From Laetiporus sulphureus 93-53 (lineage: Eukaryota > Basidiomycota > Agaricomycetes > Polyporales > Laetiporaceae), in contig NW_024468515.1 in assembly GCF_001632365.1 (NCBI RefSeq), positions 279,070 through 343,069 of the forward strand: a DNA stretch of 64,000 nucleotides. Reading direction: 5' to 3'. Numbering within the stretch: position 1 is the stretch's first letter; each line of letters starts with the position of its first letter. This document shows positions 22,501 to 33,982 of this stretch, one piece after another. A program made the position numbers and the translations under genes. The notes beneath the pieces are model-generated. The model did no database searches, was not told the DNA's origin, and saw only the letters and a program-made list of their open reading frames with translations.

Positions 22501-23590
22501 CTGGGTTTCAGATCGTCATCTCCGGAACCGATTCTGATAACTCGAAGGCCAGTGAGTGCTCACGGCTAACCACTGCCCACTCCCAACCGTGCTTATATGC
22601 CTTTCTTCCACTCCTGCTGCGAACCGGCTACATTGACGACAGGATGCCAACAATGTCTGAAACGAATCTGCGTATTCCACACCCGCATATCGAGCTCGCA
22701 GAGATTAGAGTTGGAACCATTCCCGGTGCGTTAGCCTGTGGATGGGCTGCCCTGTCGTGCCCTTGTTCGACAGCGAGCATAAGGTGTGTTGCTTGTTGGA
22801 AGCTGTGTACGACGGGAGCCTGTGAGTATTCATGTAGCTACCCAAGTCGCAGATTTATAGTGGACAATACAGCATACTGGCTCCTTTCCACCCCATGAGG
22901 TTCTCTGCCACGGCAGCGCTGATTCTCTGCGACACAAATACGAGATGATAGAACTTCGCGATGATGCATGAAGTGCTTGAAGACGTGCTAAACGGACGAC
23001 TTACGACGCGTGGACCTCGATCACCTCTCAGAGAGTCGGAGACTGGCGTTCTTGCATTCTGACGGGGGTTCGCCGCAATTACTTTCGCTGGTCTCGCGCA
23101 AACGGATACCGTGCTTGCCATCGCACTCTACCTTTCTTGTCAGCTGAATCCCTAGATCCTGGTCGACGGCGTGCGGTTCGATATACAAAGTTGATGGCTT
23201 GAATCTGGCGATGTGTATCAAGGGATGGTCCTACAGCGCTTCATGAATGCAGCAAAGGCACGCACCTTCCGCGTAAAGTCGACTTATATCTGTCCGCAAG
23301 GTGAGATCTGCAACAAAGAGTTGCGGCAGGCCTGTGAGAGGCTCTTCTGCGATGGCGAAGACTTCGGCGACGTGTTCGGGTTCCACTGGGATTAGATGGT
23401 CGAGGAGGTCTCCTCCACATTGTACGCCATTGTGCGAGTACTGCACTCATGACACGTGAGAGCGGAAAGCGGTCTTGAAGCGGCGAACCTGGATCTCTTT
23501 CCGAGCGTAACGGGATCGAAAGATGACGAGGCTCATCAATCCGTTGTCTTGTGCGGACAATCACTCAGATCTTGTATGTATGCCTTCTGC
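22500..23590 (+). pseudogene. BTB/POZ gene relic, paralogue of the downstream BTB gene
   Basis: The segment 22738-22830 aligns base by base with the end of exon 1 of the intact BTB gene downstream (near 24438-24530), including GGGCTGCCCTGTCGTG and the final GTACGACGGGAGC. The splice donor has changed from GCAG|GTGAGT to CCTGTGAGT. A second block (23060-23200) reads AITFAGLAQTDTVLAIALYL, then SCQLNP and a stop; it matches AIRLARLTQTDSMLPAAFYL, then CCQLDSR in the intact gene. Further in-frame stops and frame changes separate the blocks, so no intact product is possible. It is a head-to-tail duplicate that has decayed. The 3' limit is approximate. Confidence 0.75.
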
Positions 23591-24198
23591 GGCTACTTGG
23601 TCCTTTATTTATTCCAACTCCCGCAGCTGTCAACCCGCGTTGATAATCGGTGATATCATCGCACTCGTGAGCATTCGTCTGATACCTGAGCCTTTCAATA
23701 CTGATCATCTTGCATCGCATGGCCTTGGGGGTCTTTTTGTTTCAGACCGCCGCTCCAACGTGCCTAGTAGCCGCGATTCCTTACTGGTACCTTTTTGACG
23801 CGAACTGCACCTGCTATCCACATACCTGACATCGATGACCCAAATGTTTCCGTTCAGTGAACGATTACCGTTACGCTTTACGCATATCGTTACTTAAAAC
23901 ACGACGTTTCCGATTTGCCGTTTTCTCTGAAGACAGCACAGATGGAGTTTCAGTGATGGTGGGTGATATTCATGCATGAAAGAACGGGATCTGCAGTTGG
24001 CTCGTCTGACGCAATCGCTTCGAGAATTTCTTACCAACGTTTCTGCCGTGAGTCCGAATTATTGTGTATATGTATAGTATGCGTGGCGTGCGTGACGCGC
24101 CCGCTCGCGCCCGCCCAAGCTCAAGCAGCGCTCAAGCTTCAATTCAACTCGCACATCCCTCGGCAACGGTCATCGCCTCCCTTGTTCAAGTTTCCTCC
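23591..24198. other. Intergenic region upstream of the BTB gene
   Basis: About 600 bp between the BTB relic and the intact BTB gene. It probably contains the promoter of the latter; a pyrimidine-rich stretch precedes the start codon. No other gene is seen. Confidence 0.5.
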
Positions 24199-25272
24199 AT
24201 GCCGGGTGACGAATCCTCCATTGTACCGCAAAAGCGCCTCCGTGTCGACGAGGACGGCATGGCCTTTGCAGCTGGTATGCCGGCGGCACCTTCGCGCGAT
24301 CAGGACTTCTGGCTGGCAGACGGCAACGTCGTGCTATTAGCAGGAGATCACGCCTTCCGAGTCCATCAATCCATACTGTGTCGTAGATCAGATGTCTTCC
24401 ACAACCTGTTCAGAGTACCTCAGCCGGAGGGTGGAGAGATGATCGATGGCTGCCCTGTCGTGTGTCTGTCCGACAGTCGGCACGATGTGCGATGCTTGCT
24501 GAAAGCCCTGTACGATGGAAGCAGGTGAGTACATGGAGGATCATAGCTATCTCTGTCGCTTAAAAGTGATGACTGATGCTTTGCTGGCAGCTTTCCAGAC
24601 CCTCAGACTAGATGGGAATTCTGGACGCTGGCTGCACTCATTCGCATGGGTCACAAATATGAGATGGCAGCGATATGCGCAAGTGCTTTAGATTGTATGA
24701 AGACAGGGTTTCCGGAAGATTTGGATGCATGGCTCGATGTCTGTGCCAGTGGTTTGGAGAGCGAGAGGATGACTTTCGAGGCTGAACATGCCATCGTCGC
24801 AATCCGTCTTGCTCGTCTCACACAAACAGACTCCATGCTTCCTGCTGCATTCTATCTCTGCTGCCAGCTGGATTCCAGACATCTCATCGATGGAGTAACA
24901 GACATTGATGGAGTAAAGCATGTGTTGGACCCCGAAGACCTGGCAAGATGTATTGATGGACGTGCACAGCTACAAGGCAATGTCAATGCTTTGGCAGCCC
25001 GCATCCTCAAACCAAAAGCTGATGCCATGTGTTCGAAGAGGGATACCTGCAGAGGGGAAATGCAGATGGTCCGTGACAGGCTCCTCTACGAGGGTATGAG
25101 CTCCTGTAATGTGTTCTCGCCACCATGGGAAGAGTCTGTCAATGACATGTGCTCTCGGATATGCAACCTCTGTGCTGCCAACATACGGAAAAGGAGGAGG
25201 ACATTCGAGAGACGTGTCTGGAGTCTCGTGCCGAACATGATTGGCTTAATCAAAGATGACTCTAATCGTTGA
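24199..25272 (+). CDS. BTB/POZ domain protein
   Basis: Two exons (24199-24524, 24591-25272) give 335 residues. The BTB fold starts near residue 34 with FWLADGNVVLLAGDHAFRVH, then QSILCRRSDVFHNLFRVPQP, VVCLSDSRHDVRCLLKALYD and the helix WEFWTLAALIRMGHKYEMA. The C-terminal part is helical (for example AEHAIVAIRLARLTQTDSML), and a Cys-rich stretch, MCSRICNLCAANIRKRRRT, lies near the end. Basidiomycete genomes hold many lineage-specific BTB proteins of this type; their partners are mostly unknown, though BTB domains often act as dimer or Cullin-3 adaptors. No Kelch or MATH domain is seen. A broken paralogue lies just upstream, and an RBR ubiquitin ligase follows, though a functional link is only a guess. 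Confidence 0.88.
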
Positions 25273-26161
25273 TCCCTCTGTGACTTCTTCAATCGCTTGC
25301 TCCCGATTTACATAGTGCTCGCCCATCTCGTTCGGACAAATGCTATCTACAAGCTCCAGTCGTTATATGCTATGTTTCCGGTCGCATTCGTTGCTTATAT
25401 GGTCATTCACATTTTGGTTACGTTTGGCTCGTGTACATATGCCTCCGCTTTACATTTTGCGTCTTTCCTGCATACTAGCCTTTGACCACTAACATTTCCG
25501 ATGGCGGAGGCCTCACTATTAAAGGTGTTAGCATTGTTGAGCGTTAAGAGCCTCTATATATGCACTATCTTATTGTTTTCGACGTGCATCGCCAATGTCA
25601 ATCGAACATCTGCTTGACTGCATCCCGCTAGCTCCGCGACCACAGTCGGAATCCTGTTACTACGTTAACTTAAAGGTCGGACTTCGGCGGCGAGCATATT
25701 ACTGTCTGCACACCTTATTTGCTCCCGCTAGTGATTAATGTGGTCATAGAACAGGTCGCCGCCTCATGTTGCAACGGTGCACGGCATTGCTTTCGCGCGA
25801 CATCCTCTTACCTGACTGAGAACCGGACATTGCAGTGTCACTCGACACGCCCTGTATGCGCATTTGTGCATAGCAATATTTCCTGACCCAGCTAGGGGCT
25901 GAGGAGAGTGCGGCGCTGGCAGGAGGAAGTCGTGCCGAGGTCATAGGGCGCATTCATCGCACTCATCAGTTTATTGGCGTCCACAAGTTTCCCACGAGTA
26001 GACCACGCTATCGTGGCTTAGCCTAACACCATCTTTGGATTGTGGATGAAGCTCTCTGCTTCCTGAACCCTATCTTATGACCTTACAAGTCCTGTGATGC
26101 ATTCCCATACGTATATGAGAGCCCAGGCATCTCCGCATGTCTCTCGACATTTCCGTCTGCC
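25273..26161. other. Intergenic region between BTB and RBR genes
   Basis: About 890 bp with no supportable gene. An AT-rich part near 25500-25570 contains TATATATGCACTATC-like sequence. Short frames on either strand have no family resemblance. Confidence 0.5.
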
Positions 26162-27428
26162 ATGTCCTCTGCCGAATACCTGCGTTACGTGCCCAGCGTG
26201 CAGACCCCCATATCGATAATGGCCACCAAACGGAGTTCCTTTGAGGACGTTAATGATGAATCCGCCAGGCCGCGTTACCCGGATGATACCGGCTCCTGGT
26301 GCACAGCAGACTCGAGTCAAATAGATGACGACGTTCGCTCGAGTTCACGACTCAGTGGAGAGCTCACGGCGGAAGGGGTGATTCTAAATTCCGCCACTGT
26401 GTGGCGGGACCACGCTCTGGCTGCCAGACTCGGCACTGTCATCGGCGAGAGGTGATGACTGTCGCTTCCTGCTGTTGCGACAGGAGCTGATTCGATCTAC
26501 ACTGAAACAGGTACGTCAAGAACAGCGTCAGACATTAGCCCGCCTGACGGAAGAGGCTTCCCCCAGGTCGAGAACGCCTAGCCCTCCAGGCTTCGCTTCG
26601 CTCCAGTACATCCGTACTTTGAGGTCAGACACGACATTTGCATGGCCGATCACTTAGTGACGGTTCTGTTCCTCACAGGAACGATCGCCATGAGGGCGAC
26701 ACAGCCAGCATCGTGGTAAACGCTGCTGCATCGCGAGGGATATTTGAGCCTATAGAAAGCCATGTGTAAGTCGCACTCTCAGAACGCATTATACGCCACT
26801 TGACGGAAATTGCGACAGCACCGAGGAGCACGCCTGCGTTGTCTGTACAGACCCTGTCGGCGATACCGGGATCCGTGTTCGTTGTGGTCATTACTATGAT
26901 CCCGAATGCATGCTGGAGCTTATCAAGGCCGCCGTACGAGACGAGTCGCTCTTCCCTCCACGTTGCTGTGGGGTAAAGATTCCGCTCAAATCTGCAAAAC
27001 CACACATCGATGCCGAGCTCTCCCTTCTACTCAAACTGAAGGCCAGGGAGGTCCGGGTCTTGAAGCGTGTATACTGTGCCAGGCCATCGTGTAGCCGCTT
27101 CCTCGGCAAGCAGATCCAAAGCCGATTCCTCCATTTCTTCGCTCCACAATACACGTGCCGCGCTCCTGGGTGCGGCACTAAAACTTGCACAAGGTGCAAG
27201 AGCCAGGCGGGCAAAGGGCACAGGTGCGAGCCCGACGTCCAGGAACACGGGGTGCTCGACCTCGCGAGAGAGAAGGAGTGGGCGCGATGCCCTGGGTGCA
27301 AGCACTTGGTCGAATTGAACACCGGGTGCTACCACATGACGTGCAGATGCAAGACCGAGTTTTGCTACTTGTGCAAAGCGAAGTGGAGGAAATGTGCTTG
27401 TACATTATGGGCACCCAGGGACGATTGA
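26162..27428 (+). CDS. RBR-type E3 ubiquitin ligase
   Basis: RING-between-RING ligase, which receives ubiquitin on a RING2 cysteine before transfer. Proposed exons 26162-26437, 26484-26623, 26679-26765 and 26819-27428 give 370 residues; Met 26219 (MATKRSSFEDVND) is an equally good start. RING1 is CVVCTDPVGDTGIRVRCGHY followed by DPECM and PPRCC. The IBR is VYCARPSCSRFL ... YTCRAPGCGTKTCTRCK ... GHRC. RING2 is ARCPGCKHLVELNTGCYHMT followed by CRCKTEFCYLC, with the Cys of GCYHM as the expected catalytic residue. The junction after exon 1 is doubtful: the donor (GTCATC) is weak, and a one-base frameshift near 26451 would equally join the flanking frames (DDCRFLLLRQELIRS). The catalytic half is intact. 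No transmembrane segment is seen. Confidence 0.82.
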
Positions 27429-29124
27429 CTGCAATACTTGCAGACAGCAGTTACTTCACCACACGGATTATGTGACAACCTATCCCCGATCTACCATCAT
27501 ACAATGATTCTTTACCCTTCGCGTTGATGATGCTACTGTAACTCACGGAAGGATGCCCCACGCTGCTTATATTCATATAGAGCGACACTACCAGACTGTG
27601 TGGGACGTGTCAGCTGTAAAACAATACAATTTTGTGACCTTGCGGCCCATGTACAACCGACGTTCAGTAGTCTCATTCAAATTCTTCCGATACTCTCGGC
27701 ACGAACAGTTTGTTACACTGTTGAATGGTACAGAACATACACAGGCATGCATATCGTGAGCACAGATCCGAGGAGACCGCAAAATGTCTATGTCTGCATC
27801 ATAAGCGAGCAGATTCCACCTACCTCGTATGAAAGCTATCACACGTCACGATTTACAAAGAACCGTAGACTAATCCGACCGCCAAACGCGCGAAGGACGC
27901 GTCGGTGGCGTTTGGCACACGCGGTCATGTGATGCGGTACCCAGGATGACCACTCCCCGAACGTCGCTTCCGTCCGTCACTCTGCATTCAATATTCATTA
28001 TGAAGAGCTTCAAAGTGGTGCACATCGTCCGGATGGCATGACGGAGTAGTTTCCCCAGGAGGGTTTTGCGCGATGCATCGCTAGACGATCAGCCTGACCC
28101 ACAGCGCCAGAATCTTCCGTTCTCAGCCCAATGGCATTATGCCAGCAAGAACTCACATGCGAAAAAAACGCTATACCAAATGCGCGAGGTGGAGATACAG
28201 AGTGGCATGGAGTCCTGTGCTGCTTTGAAGTCTTGAGGCGATCTCATCGAGAACCTCGCGTTGTGCAATCACTCCGTCGCCTTAAGGAGCAGCGTGGCCT
28301 CCAAGAGTCGACTGGGAGTCTGTAACAATTTGCAAAAGGTAATTTACGTGGACCTTCCCGGATGGAGAGAAGATCTGGATTCCGTTATAGGTTATTTAGT
28401 TGCAACTTGGGCGCTGCGGAACCTAATACAGAGGTTTCGGTAGAATGAACCAACTATTTGGAATTGACAGAGTGAGGATTCTCTCCTTCGAACAGGAACC
28501 ATGCAGTAACTGTAATCAGTTGATAGGTCCGGGGCCATGGGCGCGATGCTGTTGGTAAACGCCAGACTGGCTGCGGATATCACTTCAATGGGCCGTGGAC
28601 GCACTGTATGCATCGGTCATCTCGGGATTCTTCCGGCCAAAGTTGCGGCAGGAAGGTGCGATGCCAGCTATGCATCGCATACACACGCATGCATTGCGAC
28701 GAGATGCTCTCAAGCGCGAGACGATGGCTGCAGCTCGTGAATCAAGGGTCCTTCAGTGACAGCGGGTAAGTAGTCGCCTGTGCTTACATTTCAATGACCA
28801 GCTTTTGTGAAGCAGGCGATGGATTACAAATAGTGAGCTCATACAATTCAGTTAAAAATACCCAATAATCGATTTCGAATGCGTGCTCGCGCTAGTACAA
28901 CCCAGGTAATGATATAGCTTACAATTCACTATTGACGTACCACGATCCCACAAGAAACAACCAATTCAGATGTTGGTTCCCACAGCCAATCGAGCAGTCG
29001 TTAGTTTCATGAGTATCCGAAATAATCTGCAGTACTTGGTCAGGGAAAAATTCCTCTCACAGTGCATCATCACGGACGGACCTTCACTTTAAACCCGTGA
29101 GAGGTCTTTGACAGGCGTTAGGCT
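27429..29124. other. Gene-poor region
   Basis: About 1.7 kb between the RBR gene and the 3' end of the first GH18 gene. Open frames are short, overlap on both strands and resemble nothing I recognise. No repeat or RNA gene was identified. Confidence 0.5.
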
Positions 29125-30702
29125 TTACATTGGCCACGAATCCTCACGAACAGTCTCGATCCAGGAAGTGCCGGCATCGGGGTACTAGATATTTGCATGA
29201 GATATGTGAAGACATAATGGAAGCCGGTGGTTTCGGACACGCTCACCTGCCATACCATTACTCCGGCATCTGTTACAGCGAATGCAAGGATCAGTGAAAT
29301 TCTCAACGGAGAACCTTGGAGGGCGAGACCTACCCCATCCCTCACTCTGCGCCTCCTCAACGCATACAGCCAGAGTAGCAGGGGCCATGTAGCCGGTGCT
29401 CGCGTCTCCTGTGGTCGCCGGTTTGCCGATGACAAGCTTGTCCAAGGATACGCCATTATCCGCGATCTGGAACAACGCCGACTCAGGCCATGTCGAGCTG
29501 GATTCATTGAGGAGGCCTGAGCAAGTCGTATACTCTGAGGTTCCCTCTGCAGGTGAGCGAAATGATCAGCGACTATGCGATCATACATGTAGGAGAACGT
29601 ACGGTTGTAGAACTGCAGAAGGCAAGGATAAGAATGCACAATGAGCTGCTATCTCGATCATTCGCGGCTTTACCCTACCTGAACGTTGTACTATCCCTTT
29701 TCGTCAGACACTACATTGCGGAGGGAAGGGAAGATCTACATACCCAATCAATAAGATCACCGACTTCAGAATTAATCTCCAGATAACCTCCGTTCGTCCA
29801 GATGCTTGGCGAGAACCTATAGCGGCGCAATGACTTAGCATTGGCGAAGGATTGCATGTCATTCGACTGACCATGGTGCGACGGCTGTTGTAATCTGAGT
29901 GAGTCATCGTTGCATGTCGATGAGGACGGTGGACCACGTACGAGCATGAGTTATGATGTAATCGCCAGCAGGAAGCTGATTGCGCAGTTCAGTCGTGAAA
30001 GTCACCAGCCAGGCCTCTGCAGTTCCCGCGTCCATCGCGTCGAAATCCTACACGAGAGATGATAGGTTTATTTTTGTTTGCGAAAAGTCCCAGCATGCCT
30101 ACCTCATAGTCCACATCGATGCCATCCAAGCCATATTCAATCACCCATGCGGCAAAGGTGTCCGCGATTGTCGTAGGGTCATAGCCACTTGACGTGGGCG
30201 TGTCGCTGGAGCCGAAGCAGGACACCATCAGTGCGATCCCAGCGTCCGCGTAGTCGGACAGTAAAGTGGAACGTTCATCCGCAGTCAGCTCTGTCCAACC
30301 TTCAGCGTTGTCCCACGCGCCCTCGATTAGGAGAAATGCGAGGATGCTGGTCAAGAATTATTATTAGAATCAACAGACTCGTGATATTTTTTGCCTTTGC
30401 GAGACGCGCAAGGTTGAAAATGACTCACAAGACGTTATATCCCTGAGAATACTACAATCAGAAGGGTTTCATACTAAACAGAGATCCCAACCTACGTCAA
30501 TGTCCGCGACCGGCGGTGCGCCTGTGACACCAGAGGCATATGCATCGAAGTACTCCACGAAGTACGGTGCGGACGGAGTCGAACGACGGCGAGGAGGTGC
30601 CACAACCAAGTCGAACTGAGTGGGTGCGCCGCACACGACGGAGAAGTAGACACCAAGGCCAAGGACGACCGTCAGTGCAAGGCGAGAGAACGAGGTGAGC
30701 AT
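29125..30702 (-). CDS. GH18 chitinase-family secreted protein, copy A
   Basis: Glycoside hydrolase 18 family member, likely acting on chitin or N-acetylglucosaminyl glycans outside the cell. Exons in transcript order: 30702-30496, 30442-30429 (14 nt), 30346-30103, 30047-29938, 29816-29744, 29690-29679 (12 nt), 29612-29603 (10 nt), 29546-29334, 29269-29247 (23 nt), 29184-29125; 321 residues. A signal peptide is predicted (LALTVVLGLGVYFSVVCGAP near residues 7-26). The catalytic motif DGIDVDYE is present (Glu155), with an intron directly after it. Other family blocks are GYNVF, YIITHA, GDLIDWYNVQFYN, EYTTC and GVMVWQ. The block after THA, PVAPWFS in copy B, is not preserved here; frame is kept only by a shifted donor (AC|GTGGTC). 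It lacks the Ser-rich linker of copy B, and function is less certain. Confidence 0.72.
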
Positions 30703-31267
30703 TTTTAAGCGCAAGGTTGAGGTGCTGTGTGCTCGAGGAGCTGCTCTCGAGTGCAGCAGGAGAGTGCGATGCATATTTAATACCATAACGGCGTCTTGCT
30801 GCATTCCATTGGAAACGGAGAAGAGCACAAATTAGCCAGCGTGCCACCTCGAGAAACTCACGAGATAGCCATATGTCTCCTCAGGGACACTGCGTGTCTG
30901 TCTCTGCCTGCATATCTCGGAGCCAATCCGAGGCTCGTGTGCACAAAGAGGGGCGACAACCGCCTGCGGAGAATGGCTCTCGCGAAGCCCGCATGGACAG
31001 GGCGTCCCCACAGAAGGACAGATTCTGCTATGGAGCGGGAGTGCCTGTGCTTCTGATATGGTATGTCGCGTGAAAGTCTTGCACATATCAGTTTCTGCGA
31101 AGAGAGTGCTGTCAGATAGAGGATCGCGCATCAATGAGACATCCATACAAGGCGTCCGAGACCCAAAGCATTCCGCCCCGCGACTGTGTCGCGAAGGCTT
31201 CCCTATGGATCAGAAGACGAGTGAGTACGTAGATAACCAACGGAGCGATATCGAGCGGCACTATTTG
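30703..31267. other. Intergenic region upstream of GH18 copy A
   Basis: Contains the presumed promoter and leader of copy A. No gene, repeat or RNA feature was recognised in it. Confidence 0.5.
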
Positions 31268-32163
31268 CTACGCGACCAGCAGGCAGCATGCCACATCGAT
31301 ACTGGATAAAATGGAGATTGGAACGAAGACGCACTTCGGAGGATTGCACTTCACATGGCTCTCATTCACGCGCCATTCCACAGGATATGCTGCGGTTGTG
31401 GTGTCCTTGCGAAGAATGTACGTCTGCAATTGCATTGCGTTCTCACCATAGAACGCGTAGTGCTCTGCAGTTCCCCCACGGGCGATGGAAGGTTGAGACT
31501 TGAGGTCACGAAAGGCACGGCGCGCTTGAGCGGCGAAAACCTTTCCTCTGATAGTGCTGTAGCATGCGACGTCCAGCGCCACGGGGCCAAATCCTAGACA
31601 GTCAAACGCTCGTGCAGTAAGTTCAGCGCCCTCAAGCGTCCGCTTTTGTTCTTGATATAATAGACGATGCATGTGGGCATCGTCGAGCCTAGCCGCTAAC
31701 GTCGATGATCGTACGGGGGTCCGATGCGTCCTCGTGGAGCTCTATCATGCCGCCCAACGCTGGAATCCAGAGCTATACTGGATCGGATTAGTCATGTCCT
31801 GGTGAGTATGATAGGGTCCCAGGCGACGGAGAGGCGACGGATCTGCATATGTTGAGCAGGCCAATTCTGGTACGGACAGTACCTAGAAACAACGTTACCT
31901 TGAGCCTGACATTCAATGTCGTTCCCGCGATCCGCAGTCATCATCGTGAGGTCGTAACATGTGCGCACCTCGTTGACTTTGGCCAGCATGCGAGACTCGA
32001 CCGGAACAAACCAGAACTCCGCCTTCCTGACCAGAACCTTGTTGGCTTCTATGAAACGCGAAAATTGCTTTGGCGTGCACGGCTGGGCGGCTCGAGGGAA
32101 GTAGCGGACACAGTAATCACACGGAGTTGTTGGATAAGGATACATTGTTGAGCTAGTCAACAT
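31268..32163 (-). other. Orphan coding-like segments, possible hypothetical gene or pseudogene
   Basis: Two minus-strand open segments have normal protein-like composition. One, 32163-31792, includes TPCDYCVRYFPRAAQPC and KAEFWFVPVESRMLAKVNEV. The other, 31672-31268, includes GFGPVALDVACYSTIRGKVF, TAEHYAFYGENAMQLQTYIL and PPKCVFVPISILSSI. They lie in different frames, and I could not find a donor/acceptor pair that joins them cleanly. I do not recognise the family. They may be exons of one hypothetical gene with an unusual junction, or the remains of one. Confidence 0.35.
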
Positions 32164-32457
32164 TTTGCAGTATTTCTAATACATGCAATACAGGTCGTAT
32201 ATCAAATACAACATGGGCCGCTCACCGTCAAGATGAGTGTACCGCTAGGGTACGTGCCACAATGCTGGGGATCGTGACAGATGCGTGAGAGCGAGTGTGA
32301 GATATAGCGAGCGTGATGAGAAAGGAGAGCGTGGGACCGTGACAACAACGCTCAAGACCCAGTAAAGGAAATCAATAACGATAGCTGGAACCGGCCGAAA
32401 GGGAAAACGCGACAGAGCAAGCTCTGTCGGTTATGAAAGAAGCATCATGATAAGCAC

Positions 32458-33982
32458 TTAGGACACGGGGTATGCGCTGGCGCGGACGGTCGAGATCCAT
32501 GTGGTATCCGCGGTGGGGTACTGTCGGGCGCTCTCGTCAATCGATGGTGAACAACAACAGAACGGCGTCAGCTTACCTCCCAGACCATAACACCGGCGTC
32601 TACGAAACAAGTCAGCAGATGGTCACCATATGGTAGCTTTGATATTACTCACTCCAGCCCTGCCCCTTGGCCTGTTCCACGCAGGTGGCCAGGGTGGAGG
32701 GATCCATGTAGCCGTTCGAGGCATCCGATGCCGCGGAGGGCTTACCAATGACCAACTTGTCGAGCGGCACGCCGCCGACAGAGTTGATCTGGAAGAGAGC
32801 GGTGTTTGGCCAAGCGCTGGACGACTCCGTCAACAGCCCATCGCAGGTCGTGTACTCGTCAGCGCCCTCTGCAACAACTGTCAGCGACACGATATGAACA
32901 CAGATATCAAACGTGACGTACGGTTGTAGAACTGCACGTTGTACTATGTTCGTGACTGCAATTAGCGCGAGCAATGCCTGTCACATGCACAAAATGCTTA
33001 CCCAGTCGATGAGGTCGCCGACCTTTTCGTCGACATCGAGGTACGCACCGCCCTCAAACTGGGAGTTGTTGGAGAACCAAGGAGCGACAGCTGGGTGCAC
33101 ACGAGATGAGAAGCCAAATTATCAAGAGGTTGCAACTAGGCTTACGGGCATGCGTGATGATGTAGTCCGGCGACGGGAGTTGGTTACGAAGCTCGGTGGT
33201 GAAATCAGCCAACCACGCGACCGCACCATTGCCATCGTTGATGGCGGTGAAGTCTTCGTAGTCGACATCAATACCGTCGAGGTCGTACTCCTTGACCCAA
33301 GCAGCCATGGTCTGAGCGGTGGTCACGGGGTCGGCGTCGGAGGAGGTGGGGGTGTCGGTGGAGCCGAATGCGGAAACGAGAAGGCTGATGCCGGCGGCCT
33401 CATAAGATGCTTTGATGCTGGAACGGGTGTCGGAGTCGAGCTCAGCCCACTCCTGTGCCTGGTCAGCGGCACCTGACGTCAAGAGGAAGGAAAGGATGCT
33501 GCAGTATGATTTAGTACAGAATAACGAAACATGTTGGTGAACACTGACAAGACGTTATAGCCCTGTGTGAACGATGAGCATCATCTATCTGGTTCGGAAA
33601 TCACTGTACACACCTCGATATCAGACACGTCAGGAGGACCGTTCTCGCCAGAGAACCATGCATCACTGTAAATAACCCAATGAGGAGCAGAGGTAGAAGT
33701 TGAATTTGAGCTTGATGTTGAGTTCGAAGAGCCGGAACCGGAGGTCGAGGTCGAGGTGGAAGAGGCGGAGGTCGAGGTCGAGGTGGCAGAGCCAAAGGAA
33801 GATCCAGTCGAGGATGACGTAGAGTTCGAAGACCCTGTCGAGCCAGAGGTGGAGTTAGAACTCGAGCTGCCTGACCCGGTGCGGACGCCGATGGAGCATA
33901 TGGGAACGGGGGCGGCAAAGACGCCGCGGATGTACACCAGAGCGGCGAGGATGGAGAAAAAGTGCAGTGTCGAAAACAACAT
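32458..33982 (-). CDS. GH18 chitinase-family secreted protein, copy B, with Ser/Thr linker
   Basis: GH18 enzyme, 382 residues in eight exons, transcript order 33982-33614, 33562-33549 (14 nt), 33498-33146, 33090-33002, 32943-32922 (22 nt), 32868-32653, 32599-32577, 32520-32458. A signal peptide (LHFFSILAALVYIRGVFAAP, early residues) is followed by a Ser/Thr/Gly-rich linker of about 75 residues, likely O-glycosylated, placed before the catalytic domain. The domain starts HWVIYSDAWFSGENGPP and contains the catalytic DGIDVDYE (Glu209 as acid/base). It then has YIITHAPVAPWFSNN, GDLIDWYNVQFYN, EYTTCDGLL, LVIGKPS and GVMVWEYPTADTTW. No separate chitin-binding domain is seen. It stands in tandem with copy A, same strand, and shares most intron positions with it. 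Confidence 0.9.
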
